This document shows positions 1 through 8,774 of a DNA stretch of 64,000 bases, in pieces. The translations under genes were made by a program, and so were the position numbers. The stretch's first letter is position 1; the number at the start of each line of letters is the position of its first letter. The notes under the pieces were generated by a model. That model was not told where the DNA came from, searched no databases, and worked only from the letters and a program-made list of their open reading frames with translations. Source of the DNA: an uncultured Pelagibacteraceae bacterium (GTDB taxonomy: Bacteria > Pseudomonadota > Alphaproteobacteria > Pelagibacterales > Pelagibacteraceae); the NCBI GenBank assembly GCA_902547215.1, contig CACCNI010000003.1, forward strand, positions 1-64,000, read 5' to 3'.

Positions 1-374
1 TTGAAAAAATTCATTTTTTCTTTAAAAAAGAAATAAGAAATTAAAATTATAAAAATAGGTGAAGAAGTATAAATAATTCCCATGTTTATTATTGTAGTTG
101 TCTGACCAGCCATAAATGGAAAAGCTCCACAAACTCCGCATCCCATTAATCCTAAAAAGAAAAGTTCTTTATATTCTTTAAATAAAATTTTTTTTTTGTA
201 TAAAATTCTGTAATTGAACAGCATCAATAAAAGAAATACTGATAACCATCTCCAAAAAGCTAGGGATATAGGAGGAACAAATTCTACACCCCCTCTTGCA
301 ACTACAAGATTGCTCGCCATAAAAATAGGTTGGATAAAAAGAAGTGTGTAAGGTAAAAAATCCTTTTTTTTCAC
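1..374 (-). CDS. EamA/DMT-family permease, N-terminal part (cut by window edge)
   Basis: Translation of the minus strand from a GTG at 374 stays open to base 1 and gives a hydrophobic protein of at least 124 residues. Visible are a first membrane helix (about residues 8-22), a conserved A-F-W-R-W motif near residue 34 typical of EamA-type drug/metabolite transporters, a second helix rich in L and V, and a third around a GLMGCGVCGAF segment. The family exports or imports small metabolites across the inner membrane; the substrate cannot be told. An ATG at 320 is the alternative start, but it would cut into the first helix. It begins 4 bp after the stop of the small membrane protein upstream, so the two are probably cotranscribed. 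The C-terminal half lies outside the window. Confidence 0.75.
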   Translation of the reverse strand, partial: MKKKDFLPYTLLFIQPIFMASNLVVARGGVEFVPPISLAFWRWLSVFLLLMLFNYRILYKKKILFKEYKELFFLGLMGCGVCGAFPFMAGQTTTIINMGIIYTSSPIFIILISYFFFKEKMNFF

Positions 375-378
375 TTAG

Positions 379-558
379 TTACTTGGACTTGTCAAAAAAA
401 GCTTCGTAAATCATCATGGCAATTGCACAGCCCATTAATATATAAACAGGCAATACATCAAGAAAACCGATCATCATTGATCTTGTTAATGTAGTAGCTA
501 GTCCTATTAAAAAGAAGATCGCAAAAGACAACCCAACTAGTGTAGTAATTTTATTCAT
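379..558 (-). CDS. small hydrophobic membrane protein, 59 residues, unknown function
   Basis: An open frame of 59 codons starts with ATG at 558 inside the last codons of the amidase gene (8-bp overlap) and stops at 379, just before the EamA permease. The product has two predicted membrane helices (about residues 6-23 and 33-50) joined by a short loop containing T-R-S-M-M, and ends with a charged FFDKSK tail. I do not recognise the family. The exact fit between two same-strand genes, with an overlap on one side and a 4-bp gap on the other, argues that it is a real gene in the operon. It could be an accessory subunit of the TRAP system or of the permease; that is inference from position only. 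Confidence 0.55.
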   Translation of the reverse strand: MNKITTLVGLSFAIFFLIGLATTLTRSMMIGFLDVLPVYILMGCAIAMMIYEAFFDKSK

Positions 559-1888
559 TAAATTTTTTACTTTCTTTTTCTAGCCAATTTGCAACACCTA
601 AAAATCTTTGATCATCGTATTTGTCACCAATTAACTGAAGTCCTAATGGTAAGTTATTTTCCCCCTGAAGTAAAGGAAGAGAAATTGCAGGTGTATGCAT
701 ATAGGACCAAACTCTATTGAAATCAGCACTTCCAGTGCTTTTCAAACCCTTGTCAGCTACACCTGTACTACAAGGACTTAATACTCCATGATAATCCTCA
801 AAAACTTCTTTGTATGATTCATAACTTCTACTCATAAAATCAACTGCATCCAGGTATTCTTTTGCAGAATGTTTCATTCCTCGAGAAATTGCTGTTTGCA
901 TTTCTTTTGAAAGTTTATTTTTAGATTTCTTATAATAAACTTGAAAATTATTTGCTAAATCAGTTTCGTGAACAATCCGATGATATTTATCAATATCTTT
1001 AAAATAAGAGGGTGTATCAAATACCTCAATATTTTTTTTAAAAGATTTTATAAAAAATTCAAAAGACTCTCTTGATTTTTTATCAATTTTTTTCCAACTT
1101 TCAGTTTTATAAAAAATAAATTTTGGATCAAACATTGGTCCTTTCTTACATTCCTCTAACATAAATTCAGATGAATAATGAATGGTCGCTTTATCATATG
1201 AGTCTTTTTTTATTAAAACTTTAGCTAATAACGCAACATCTTCTACAGTTTTTCCAAATACTCCAATATGGTCTAAATGATAGGATGTTCTTAAAACTCC
1301 ATTTCGTGAAATTAAACCATAGCTTGGTTTATAACCAACTACCCCACAGTAAGATGCAGGTCTTATTACTGATCCTCCTGTCTGAGATCCAATTGATAGT
1401 GGTGCCATGTGAGATGCTATAACAGCAGCAGAACCACTTGAGGATCCACCTGGTGTTCTAGAATAATCATGAGGGTTTCTGGTTTCTGGGGGAGCAAGAA
1501 ATGCAAGTTCCGATGTATTTGTTTTACCCATTATAAGGGCTCCAGCAGATTTTAATAAGTCTACTATTTCAGCATTTTGAGACTCAGTTTTACCTTTTCT
1601 TAAAACAGTTCCACATTCAGTTGGCATATCGTAGGTTCCAATTATATCTTTAAGTGCTACTGGAATACCATGAAGAGGACCAACTGACTTTCCAGATCGT
1701 CTATGTTCATCCGCCTCTTCAGCTTTTTCTAAAAGAAGTTTTTTGTCAAAATGTGCCCATGCCTTAACATCTTTTTCGAATTTATTTATTTGCTCAATAT
1801 ATGATTTACACAAATCAACTGAGTTTAAATCTGAATTTCTAATTTTTTCCGCAATTTCGGAAACTGATAATGAAAAGATATTGGACAT
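551..1888 (-). CDS. amidase (amidase signature family)
   Basis: The 445-residue product shows the whole amidase-signature core: catalytic Lys80 in the VALKDIIG segment, the GGSSSGSAA loop at 147-155 holding the cis-Ser (Ser149), and the nucleophile Ser173 in TGGSVIRPAS. The family hydrolyses small amides, ureides or amide-linked amino compounds to acid plus ammonia in the cytoplasm. It resembles GatA, but no gatB or gatC lies beside it, and its position directly downstream of a TRAP transporter (5 bp from the large permease) points to a catabolic amidase acting on the imported compound or a derivative. The length is normal for a stand-alone amidase. The exact substrate is unknown. Confidence 0.85.
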   Translation of the reverse strand: MSNIFSLSVSEIAEKIRNSDLNSVDLCKSYIEQINKFEKDVKAWAHFDKKLLLEKAEEADEHRRSGKSVGPLHGIPVALKDIIGTYDMPTECGTVLRKGKTESQNAEIVDLLKSAGALIMGKTNTSELAFLAPPETRNPHDYSRTPGGSSSGSAAVIASHMAPLSIGSQTGGSVIRPASYCGVVGYKPSYGLISRNGVLRTSYHLDHIGVFGKTVEDVALLAKVLIKKDSYDKATIHYSSEFMLEECKKGPMFDPKFIFYKTESWKKIDKKSRESFEFFIKSFKKNIEVFDTPSYFKDIDKYHRIVHETDLANNFQVYYKKSKNKLSKEMQTAISRGMKHSAKEYLDAVDFMSRSYESYKEVFEDYHGVLSPCSTGVADKGLKSTGSADFNRVWSYMHTPAISLPLLQGENNLPLGLQLIGDKYDDQRFLGVANWLEKESKKFNE

Positions 1889-1893
1889 TAAAT

Positions 1894-3255
1894 TTACTCT
1901 GCAAATAACACATCAGGTAACCATAAAGCTATACCAGGAAATATGTACATCAAAACCATTGCAAGAATTACTATCGCTAAGAAAGGCATTATACCTGTAA
2001 ATATTTGCATTAGCTCTACATTTCTACTCTGAACACCTTTTAAGTAGTAAGCAGACATTGCCATGGGTGGTGTTAAAAAAGAAGTTTGTAAATTCAAAGC
2101 AATTAACATTGCAAAGAAATAAGGGTTTACTCCAAAAAACTCAACAAGGGGTAAGAATATTGGAACAAATATAATTAAAATTTCTGTCCACTCAAGTGGC
2201 CATCCTAACAAAAAGATTATTATTTGTGTAATTACTAAAAATTGCCATGGTTGAATATCCATTGACTTAAAGAAAGTTTCAAAAACTTCATGTCCTCCAA
2301 GATATGAAAATACGGAAGCAAAGGTCCATGAACCTACAAACAACCACATTATCATTGCACTTGTTTTTGCAGTAAGAAAAACCGACTCTTTAAAGTTTTT
2401 CCATTTTAAAGATTTATAAAAATATGAAAGCACTAAAGCTCCAAAAGCGCCAACTGCTGCAGCCTCGGCTGGAGTGGCAAGTCCTGCCAAAATTGTACCG
2501 AGTACTAAAATTATCAAAGAAAATAATGGAACAAAAGATACTAAAACCTCTTTTAAAATTTCCGCTCTAGGAGGTATTTCCTCAGCGGCAGGTCTAGGTG
2601 CTAAAGATGGATTGAAATATGCTCTTATGATTACATAAAGAATGTACAATCCAGCTAACATTAAGCCTGGAAATATTGCAGCTGCAAAAAGTCTTAAAGG
2701 CGACAGCTGAGCTATAACAGCGTAAACAATCAACATAATGCTTGGTGGAATTAGTATTCCTAAACAACCTCCAGAACAAATCACACCTGATGCAAATTTT
2801 TTATCATACCCAGCTCTTATCATTGCTGGCCAAGCTAGAAGTCCCATTAAAGTAACAACAGCACCAATAATACCTGTTGCTGTCGAAAATAAAGCACAAG
2901 TTACAAGTGCTGCAACAGCCATTGATGCTGGCAGTCGATGAGATGCTAATCTTATCGCAAAAAATAATTTTGCTACAATTCCTGCTCTTTCAACGAGATA
3001 ACCCATAAAAAGAAACAAGGGGACTGCAGTTAAAACGGTGTTATCCATTATTGTATAAGTATTTTGAACTAATAAAGAAAATATCCGATTATCGAGTAAA
3101 TGATCCATTCTACTTGGATCAAAGTAAGCATAATAACCGAATCCAACTCCCATCGCTAATAAAGTGAATGCAATTGGAAAACCTAGTAAGACAGTAAATA
3201 GAAATAAGCTCATCATTAAAATTGCTATCTCAGGATTTGTAAGTTCAAATAACAT
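1894..3255 (-). CDS. dctM: TRAP transporter large permease (DctM type)
   Basis: This 453-residue, very hydrophobic protein has about 12 predicted membrane helices and the diagnostic DctM segment GGCLGILIPPSIMLIVY at 162-178, plus a second, repeat-like PPMAMSAYYLKG stretch near the C-terminus. DctM subunits form the sodium-driven transport channel that takes solute from the periplasmic binding protein. The gene overlaps the small permease gene upstream by 11 bp and is followed after 5 bp by the amidase, so these form one transcription unit. Sequence alone does not give the substrate; the neighbours suggest an organic acid or an amide. Confidence 0.93.
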   Translation of the reverse strand: MLFELTNPEIAILMMSLFLFTVLLGFPIAFTLLAMGVGFGYYAYFDPSRMDHLLDNRIFSLLVQNTYTIMDNTVLTAVPLFLFMGYLVERAGIVAKLFFAIRLASHRLPASMAVAALVTCALFSTATGIIGAVVTLMGLLAWPAMIRAGYDKKFASGVICSGGCLGILIPPSIMLIVYAVIAQLSPLRLFAAAIFPGLMLAGLYILYVIIRAYFNPSLAPRPAAEEIPPRAEILKEVLVSFVPLFSLIILVLGTILAGLATPAEAAAVGAFGALVLSYFYKSLKWKNFKESVFLTAKTSAMIMWLFVGSWTFASVFSYLGGHEVFETFFKSMDIQPWQFLVITQIIIFLLGWPLEWTEILIIFVPIFLPLVEFFGVNPYFFAMLIALNLQTSFLTPPMAMSAYYLKGVQSRNVELMQIFTGIMPFLAIVILAMVLMYIFPGIALWLPDVLFAE

Positions 3256-3832
3256 CTGCTTGATTGTCCTTTTGTGAAGTCCTCATTAATACTTTTTCTG
3301 TTTCTTCAGCGTCTGCTGATAATCTTTCTGGCCAGTGACCTGTTTTAATACATATAATTGCTCTAAAAACTTCGCTAATACCCTGAATTGCTAATAACAA
3401 TCCAGACAACGGTATTATAGATTTTGCCATATAAATTTGTATTTGTGCTGGACTATTCCAGCTAGTTTCTTTTATTTTCCAAGCCAACGCTGCATATTCG
3501 TATCCATAAAATACTAAAGCTAAAATACCTGGAAAGAAAAAAATAAAATATAAAACTAAATCAATCCAACCTTGAACTCTTGTTGGAAATAATCTGTAAA
3601 TAACATCTCCTCTAACGTGCGCCTCAGTTGATAAACAATAAGCGCCTGCCATCATGAAAATTGCTCCGTACATTTGCAAACTAAAATCAAAATTCCACAA
3701 AGTTGGGCTGTTAAAAGCATAGGCCATTATTACTTCATAACACGTTCCACCCATTAAAATTACTATGCACCATGAAAAAGCCTTTCCCATTGATGCACTT
3801 AAAGTGTCTGCAAATTTTATGAAAGATTTCAT
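3245..3832 (-). CDS. dctQ: TRAP transporter small permease (DctQ type)
   Basis: The 195-residue product has four predicted membrane helices, as expected for a DctQ subunit, and the family-typical central region in which a helix rich in F, M and G is followed by a conserved charged turn (HVRGDVIYR near 92-100). It pairs with the large permease in the inner membrane. Its coding region overlaps dctM by 11 bp. It lies 86 bp downstream of the binding-protein stop, and the gap contains a strong terminator hairpin, so permease mRNA is probably made at a lower level than binding-protein mRNA. The C-terminal 35 residues are charged and probably cytoplasmic. Confidence 0.9.
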   Translation of the reverse strand: MKSFIKFADTLSASMGKAFSWCIVILMGGTCYEVIMAYAFNSPTLWNFDFSLQMYGAIFMMAGAYCLSTEAHVRGDVIYRLFPTRVQGWIDLVLYFIFFFPGILALVFYGYEYAALAWKIKETSWNSPAQIQIYMAKSIIPLSGLLLAIQGISEVFRAIICIKTGHWPERLSADAEETEKVLMRTSQKDNQADVI

Positions 3833-3870
3833 AGTACTACTTTATGTTAAATTCTACCTATTAATCAAAC

Positions 3871-3898
3871 AAAAAAAAGGGGGCCAAAGGGCCCCCTT
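3871..3898 (-). terminator. rho-independent terminator between TRAP binding protein and permease genes
   Basis: A perfect 9-bp GC-rich stem (arms 3877-3885 and 3890-3898, loop of four bases) is followed on the minus strand by eight T residues. It lies just after the binding-protein stop codon and before dctQ. Partial read-through would set a high ratio of binding protein to permease, as is usual in binding-protein-dependent systems. Confidence 0.85.
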
Positions 3899-3918
3899 AA
3901 TTTAATTAAGATAAATCT

Positions 3919-5073
3919 TTAGATTTTAACTTTTCCTAAAGGTCCGAACTCATTTTCATAAGCTAATCTGTAATTAGGCTGATTCATCAGTAAGTACTTC
4001 ATTACTCTCTTAGCGTATGCCTTTTGAGAATCGACGATTTTCTTAAAGAAAGCATCTTTCTTATTGAAATCACCGATAACTTTATCCCAACCTTTTAATT
4101 GTTGAGCTAAAATTTCATCAGACGTTTGGTAAACGTTTACTTTATGTTGATTCATTAGTTTAGATAAATCTGCTGAATATCTTACTAATGCTTTAAAGTA
4201 GTTATCTGTGTTTGCAGCATAAGCAGCATTTTTCAATATTGCTTGGTTTGCTGGTGACAGACCATTAAACGTTTTATTGTTAATTGGTATTTCAAACATC
4301 TCTTGTGATTGGTGGAAGCTTCCTAAGTGATAATGCTTAGAAACATCTTGCATACCAAATTGAGAGTCTGAAGTTGGGTTGTTAAACTCAGCTGCTTCAA
4401 TCAAACCAGTCTTCATGGCTGGCTGGATTTCACCACCTGGTAACTGTCTTACGACCATTCCCATTGCAGTAAGAACGTTAGTAGCAAGACCAACTGTTCT
4501 GTACTTCATACCTTTAACATCAGATACTTTTGTTACGTTCTTTTTAAACCAACCGAAAGGTTGAGCTGGCATAGGCATATGGAAAACACCTGTGTAGTCG
4601 AAACCTACTTTTCTCAGAGTTTCTTCATACAGTTTTCTTCCTCCACCGTACTCCATCCATCCCATAACTTCTTGAGATGACATTCCGTATGATGGTCCAG
4701 TTCCAAATAAAGATGCGGCTGGATTTTTACCATACCAATAAGCAGTTACCCAGTGTCCCATATCAACAGCACCTGAGCTTACAGCTTGACCGATCTCACT
4801 AGTTTTTACAACTGCTCCAACTGGTTGAAGATCGATTTTTAAAGAACCGCCAGACATGTCGCTAACCATTTTGCAATAGTCTCCTGCCATTTCAAAAAAG
4901 ATGTTAGCACCACTTGGCCAAGCAGCTTGCATTTTTAGAGTTTGTGGAGCTCCGAATGCAATGTTTGGCATTGCTACTGCTGCTGTTGCTGCTGCACCAG
5001 TTGCTGCCGCTGCCTTAAAGAACTTACGTCTTGAAGGAATTTTTCCCTTCAACGATTTTTTTTCTTTAATCAT
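3919..5073 (-). CDS. TRAP transporter substrate-binding protein (DctP type), Tat-type signal
   Basis: The 384-residue protein starts with a twin-arginine signal: SRRKFFKAA with Arg15-Arg16, then an alanine-rich hydrophobic stretch and probable cleavage near residue 42. The mature part has the DctP layout, with the family's carboxylate-binding arginine most likely Arg192 in the GMKYRTVG segment and a long helix near the C-terminus. It captures a small carboxylate in the periplasm and hands it to DctQM. A good ribosome binding site (GAGGAGA) lies 7-8 bases before the ATG at 5073. The gene has its own leader with a 14-bp palindrome (5091-5104) and its own terminator, both suggesting separate, high expression. 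The ligand is unknown; the 2-hydroxyacid enzymes next door suggest lactate, glycolate or a 2-oxoacid. Confidence 0.92.
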   Translation of the reverse strand: MIKEKKSLKGKIPSRRKFFKAAAATGAAATAAVAMPNIAFGAPQTLKMQAAWPSGANIFFEMAGDYCKMVSDMSGGSLKIDLQPVGAVVKTSEIGQAVSSGAVDMGHWVTAYWYGKNPAASLFGTGPSYGMSSQEVMGWMEYGGGRKLYEETLRKVGFDYTGVFHMPMPAQPFGWFKKNVTKVSDVKGMKYRTVGLATNVLTAMGMVVRQLPGGEIQPAMKTGLIEAAEFNNPTSDSQFGMQDVSKHYHLGSFHQSQEMFEIPINNKTFNGLSPANQAILKNAAYAANTDNYFKALVRYSADLSKLMNQHKVNVYQTSDEILAQQLKGWDKVIGDFNKKDAFFKKIVDSQKAYAKRVMKYLLMNQPNYRLAYENEFGPLGKVKI

Positions 5074-5090
5074 TATTTTCTCCTCTTATT

Positions 5091-5104
5091 AAGTTAATTA
5101 ACTT
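5091..5104. promoter_or_regulatory. 14-bp perfect palindrome upstream of the TRAP binding-protein gene
   Basis: AAGTTAATTAACTT is its own reverse complement and sits 18 bases before the start codon at 5073, just upstream of the ribosome binding site. This is a plausible position for a repressor operator controlling the TRAP operon. An AT-rich genome produces some palindromes by chance, so this is only a candidate. Confidence 0.35.
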
Positions 5105-5193
5105 GCAACTATTTAAGCACAATAATTAAAAAGAGTCCTACTGTTAATTCGCGCGTAGGTAATTTATTTACAACTATGAGTGGTATTATTTTA

Positions 5194-6147
5194 TTAATTT
5201 ACTTTATTTTTGCAAGAACCTGTTTGGAAAAATTCGCTGATATTATCAATAGCTAAATTTGCCATTGCGGTTCTAGTTTCTTTTGTAGCACTTCCCAAAT
5301 GAGGAAGGATAAAAGCACTTTTGTGTTTTAAATAACCAGGGTTTAGATTTGGCTCATTTTTATAAACATCTAAACCAACTGCATAAACTTTTCTTCTATT
5401 TAATGCATCAATTAAAGCTTCATCATCTACAATATCTCCCCTTGCAACATTGGTGACAACTGCGCCTTTTGGTAGAAGCTCTAAACTATCCTTATTGATT
5501 AAATTAATTGTTTCTTTTGAAGCAGGACAACAAACTGAGAGGACATCTGAAACAGACAACAAACCCTCTAATTTTTCATGATAGATGGCCCCTTGCTCTT
5601 TTTCGGAATTTAATTTTGATCTGTTATGATAATGAATAATCATTCCTAAAGATTTTGCAATTTTAGCAATTTTTTGACCAATTCTTCCCATTCCTAAAAT
5701 ACCTAATCTTGATCCTGTAAGCTGTTTTCCAATCAAATAGTCTGCTGACCACTTCCAGTCTCCAGCTCTTGCTCCATCTATTCCCTCTGAAGCTCTTCTG
5801 CATGCCCCAAGAATCAAAAGAATACCTATTTCTGCTGTAGCATCTGTTAAAACTTCTGGAGTATTTGTGACGATAATATTTCTTTTTTTTGCAGCCTCAA
5901 GATCAATATTACCAAATCCAACTGCAAAGTTGGAAAGAATTTTCACACTATCTGGTAACAAATTTATAGTTTCTTTGTCTAATTTATCAGTCAATGCAGA
6001 AAGAATACCATCACAACCTTGGCTCATTTCTATTAATTTTTTTTGAGAATATAATTCATCATTTGAATTTAGTTTCACATCATAAAGCTTTTTTAATTTT
6101 TCCTCATTCGAGTCAAGTAATTTTCTAGTAACTAGTATTTTTTTCAT
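5194..6147 (-). CDS. D-isomer-specific 2-hydroxyacid dehydrogenase (glyoxylate/hydroxypyruvate reductase-like)
   Basis: The 317-residue product has the NAD(P)-binding motif GMGRIG at 152-157 and the catalytic Arg236 (VARGD), Glu265 (NEPN) and His283 (LPHLGS) of the family. After the second Rossmann strand the sequence is HNRS rather than an acidic residue, which suggests NADPH preference. It interconverts a 2-oxoacid and a D-2-hydroxyacid in the cytoplasm. It follows the FAD-linked D-2-hydroxyacid oxidase gene by 7 bp and is the last gene of the leftward ccm-to-dehydrogenase series. Together the two enzymes could shuttle between glycolate, D-lactate or D-glycerate and their oxoacids. Length and motifs are intact. 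Confidence 0.88.
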   Translation of the reverse strand: MKKILVTRKLLDSNEEKLKKLYDVKLNSNDELYSQKKLIEMSQGCDGILSALTDKLDKETINLLPDSVKILSNFAVGFGNIDLEAAKKRNIIVTNTPEVLTDATAEIGILLILGACRRASEGIDGARAGDWKWSADYLIGKQLTGSRLGILGMGRIGQKIAKIAKSLGMIIHYHNRSKLNSEKEQGAIYHEKLEGLLSVSDVLSVCCPASKETINLINKDSLELLPKGAVVTNVARGDIVDDEALIDALNRRKVYAVGLDVYKNEPNLNPGYLKHKSAFILPHLGSATKETRTAMANLAIDNISEFFQTGSCKNKVN

Positions 6148-6154
6148 GGTTTAA

Positions 6155-7528
6155 CTAATTTAAATCAAAAATTTTACCGGGATTCATTATGTTGTTTGGA
6201 TCCATAGTTCTTTTAATTAATTTCATTGTTGGAAGATTATCGGCGTGTTCTTTTTTTAGGTACTCCTTTTTATGTAACCCAACACCATGTTCGCCAGTAA
6301 TTGTTCCCTCAAGTTCTAATGTTTTCTCAATTAAAATGTCACTAAACTTTCTTATCTTTTCGTAAGTTTCTTTTTTTTCAGGATTGTAAGGGAGTAAAAC
6401 ATGAAAATTTCCATCTCCTAAGTGACCTACCATTGGAGCCCTTAATCCAAATTTTTTAACCTCTTCTTCCGCAAATTTTACACATTCAGTTATTTTTGAG
6501 ATTGGTAGACACACATCTGTTGAATAAACCCTGCCATTATCTATTAAAGCTTTAACTGAATAATATACATCCCATCTCGCTTTCCATAATTTATTTCTCT
6601 CTTCTAAACTTTTTGCCCACTTGAATGAACTTCCATTGTTATTTTTTGATAATTCCTCCACAGTTTTAATTGACTCTTTGTTTGAAATTTCTGAACCATG
6701 AAATTCAAAGAATAGTGTTGGAAGAGCTTTAACATCCTCTAATTTTGAATAATTAATACTTATTTCCATTTGATCTTTATTTAGCATCTCAATTCGTGCT
6801 ATTTGGATACCATATTGAATAACTTCTTGCGCAGTTTTCACTGCGTCTTCTAAAGATGGAAAATGACAAACAGCACTCATAATGCTTTCTGGAATGGGAG
6901 ACAATCTTAATTGAATTTCAGTTATAATTCCTAAGGTTCCCTCTGATCCCACAAATAAATTTGTTAAGTTGTATCCAGCGGAAGTTTTTTTTGTTCGTCC
7001 TCCTGTATTCATTATTTCGCCATTAGGAAGAACAACTGTTAAGCCAGTTATAACAGTTTTCATTGTACCGTATTTTACTGCCATTGTTCCAGAAGCAGAA
7101 GTTGAAGCCATACCTCCTATTGCAGCGTTTGCACCAGGGTCAATTGGAAAAAAAACCCCGTCCTCTCTCAAATAATCATTTAGTTGTTCTCTTGTCACGC
7201 ATGCTTGAACCCTGCAGTCAAAATCTTGGGTGTTAACACTTAAAATCTTATTCATTTTTTCTAAAGAAATTGTTATTCCTTTATCATTACCAACTACATT
7301 TCCCTCAAGGGATGTGCCAGTACCAAAAGGAACGACTGGTACTTTGTGTTCGTTGCAAAGCTTTAGTATTTTAGACACCTCTTCATTTGTTTCTGGGAAA
7401 ACAACTGCTTTCGATAAGATTGGATCGTAAGTATCTTCTCCTCTAGAATAATTTAAACGTGTAGACTCTGATTGAGAAAATCTGCCATTCAAAATTTTTT
7501 TTAATTCTTGTTGAAGAATGGTGTTCAT
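6155..7528 (-). CDS. FAD-linked D-2-hydroxyacid dehydrogenase (GlcD/D-lactate dehydrogenase family)
   Basis: This 457-residue flavoprotein has an N-terminal PCMH-type FAD-binding domain (PFGTGTSLEGN near 66-76, GGMASTSASG near 138-147) and a C-terminal FAD-oxidase domain with GHLGDGNFHV and the conserved GEHGVGLHKKEYL segment. The family oxidises glycolate or D-lactate to the oxoacid, passing electrons to quinone or cytochrome c. There is no glcE or glcF next to it, so it is more like the single-subunit D-lactate dehydrogenase/D-2-hydroxyglutarate dehydrogenase type. It lies in one run with an L-2-hydroxyacid oxidase and a 2-hydroxyacid reductase. The exact substrate is not determined by sequence. 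Confidence 0.88.
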   Translation of the reverse strand: MNTILQQELKKILNGRFSQSESTRLNYSRGEDTYDPILSKAVVFPETNEEVSKILKLCNEHKVPVVPFGTGTSLEGNVVGNDKGITISLEKMNKILSVNTQDFDCRVQACVTREQLNDYLREDGVFFPIDPGANAAIGGMASTSASGTMAVKYGTMKTVITGLTVVLPNGEIMNTGGRTKKTSAGYNLTNLFVGSEGTLGIITEIQLRLSPIPESIMSAVCHFPSLEDAVKTAQEVIQYGIQIARIEMLNKDQMEISINYSKLEDVKALPTLFFEFHGSEISNKESIKTVEELSKNNNGSSFKWAKSLEERNKLWKARWDVYYSVKALIDNGRVYSTDVCLPISKITECVKFAEEEVKKFGLRAPMVGHLGDGNFHVLLPYNPEKKETYEKIRKFSDILIEKTLELEGTITGEHGVGLHKKEYLKKEHADNLPTMKLIKRTMDPNNIMNPGKIFDLN

Positions 7529-7571
7529 AAGATTTGATATTATCTAATATTTTTTGGAAATACTATTAAAA

Positions 7572-8735
7572 CTATTTCAGCATTTTTTTTATATTTTCTA
7601 ATGCTTGAGAAATATTATCTCTTGATGCAGCAAAACTGAATCTAACATAATTTTGGCAAGTTTCGCCAAAAGCTGATCCTGGAACTATTGCTACTCCAGC
7701 TTCATGCATAGCCTTCCTCGCAAATTCAGCACCGTTCATGCCAGTTCCAATTACTTTAGGAAATGCATAAAATGCTCCACCTGGTAAGCTACATTCGACA
7801 CCTGGTAAATCATTTAAACCTTTATAAATTAAATCTCTCCTTTGAGTAAATTTTTCCATCATCGCATTGATTGAATCATCTGGTCCATCTAATGCGGCAA
7901 TACCAGCAAACTGAGCCGCAGCATTAACGCATGAAACGCTATTGATTAATAATTTATTAACGTGATCGATTAAGTGTTGAGGCCAAAAACTCCAACCAAG
8001 CCTCCAACCTGTCATTGAATAAGCTTTACTCCACCCCTCTAAAACTATTAATCTCTCTCTTAATTCTGGATAATGGAAAAACGATGGCATTTCTTTATTA
8101 TCAAAAATTTGTCTGCTATAAATTTCATCACTTAATATTGTTACATGTGGATATTTTTTTAAACCATCAGCTAGGAAATCAATATCTTTTTTTTCAACAA
8201 AGCTTCCTGTTGGATTGTTTGGATTAATTAAGACTAACAATCTAGTCTTGTCAGTAATTAAAGATAATATTTTATCTGGGTTGAATTTTAAGTCTTTATC
8301 CTCTGTTAAATCATAAGGTACAGATGTTGAGCCAGTATAGTTTATCATAGACTCATATATTGGAAACGCGGGTGTAGGATGTATTATTTCTGCTCCCGGT
8401 TCACCAAAACATTGGATAGCATAGCTCATAGTAGGTTTTCCACCTGGCATGATGAGAATTCTGTTAAAATCAATATCAACATTGTAACGTCTTTTTATCC
8501 ATCTTGTGACTGCCTGACGGCATTCAGGAATACCATTTGACATTACGTATCCATGATGTCCATCATCAAGTGCTTTCTTGGCTGCTTCAACAACATGTTT
8601 TGGAGTTTTAAAATCTGGTTGGCCTAATCCTAAATGGATCATAGGTTTACCTTGAGCCTCCAATTTTTTTGCCTCTGCAAGGACGGTAAATGCAGACTCG
8701 GTTCCTAACCTATCTAAGCTTCTAGCTAGTTTCAT
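7572..8735 (-). CDS. class I PLP-dependent aminotransferase
   Basis: The 387-residue product shows fold-type I aminotransferase motifs: NPNNPTG at 171-177 (Asn174 contacts PLP), Asp203 and Tyr206 in LSDEIYS, the Schiff-base Lys237 in GWSKAYSMTGWR, and Arg386-type substrate arginine in NYVRFSFA near the C-terminus. It belongs to the AspC-like/alanine-aspartate branch and transfers an amino group between an amino acid and a 2-oxoacid. Its position between two hydroxyacid oxidase genes suggests that it aminates the oxoacid they make (for example glyoxylate to glycine or pyruvate to alanine). That is inference from context. Gaps of about 40 bp separate it from both neighbours. Confidence 0.88.
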   Translation of the reverse strand: MKLARSLDRLGTESAFTVLAEAKKLEAQGKPMIHLGLGQPDFKTPKHVVEAAKKALDDGHHGYVMSNGIPECRQAVTRWIKRRYNVDIDFNRILIMPGGKPTMSYAIQCFGEPGAEIIHPTPAFPIYESMINYTGSTSVPYDLTEDKDLKFNPDKILSLITDKTRLLVLINPNNPTGSFVEKKDIDFLADGLKKYPHVTILSDEIYSRQIFDNKEMPSFFHYPELRERLIVLEGWSKAYSMTGWRLGWSFWPQHLIDHVNKLLINSVSCVNAAAQFAGIAALDGPDDSINAMMEKFTQRRDLIYKGLNDLPGVECSLPGGAFYAFPKVIGTGMNGAEFARKAMHEAGVAIVPGSAFGETCQNYVRFSFAASRDNISQALENIKKMLK

Positions 8736-8774
8736 AAAATTATTGTATAAATTTATTTAAAACTATTCAACTCT

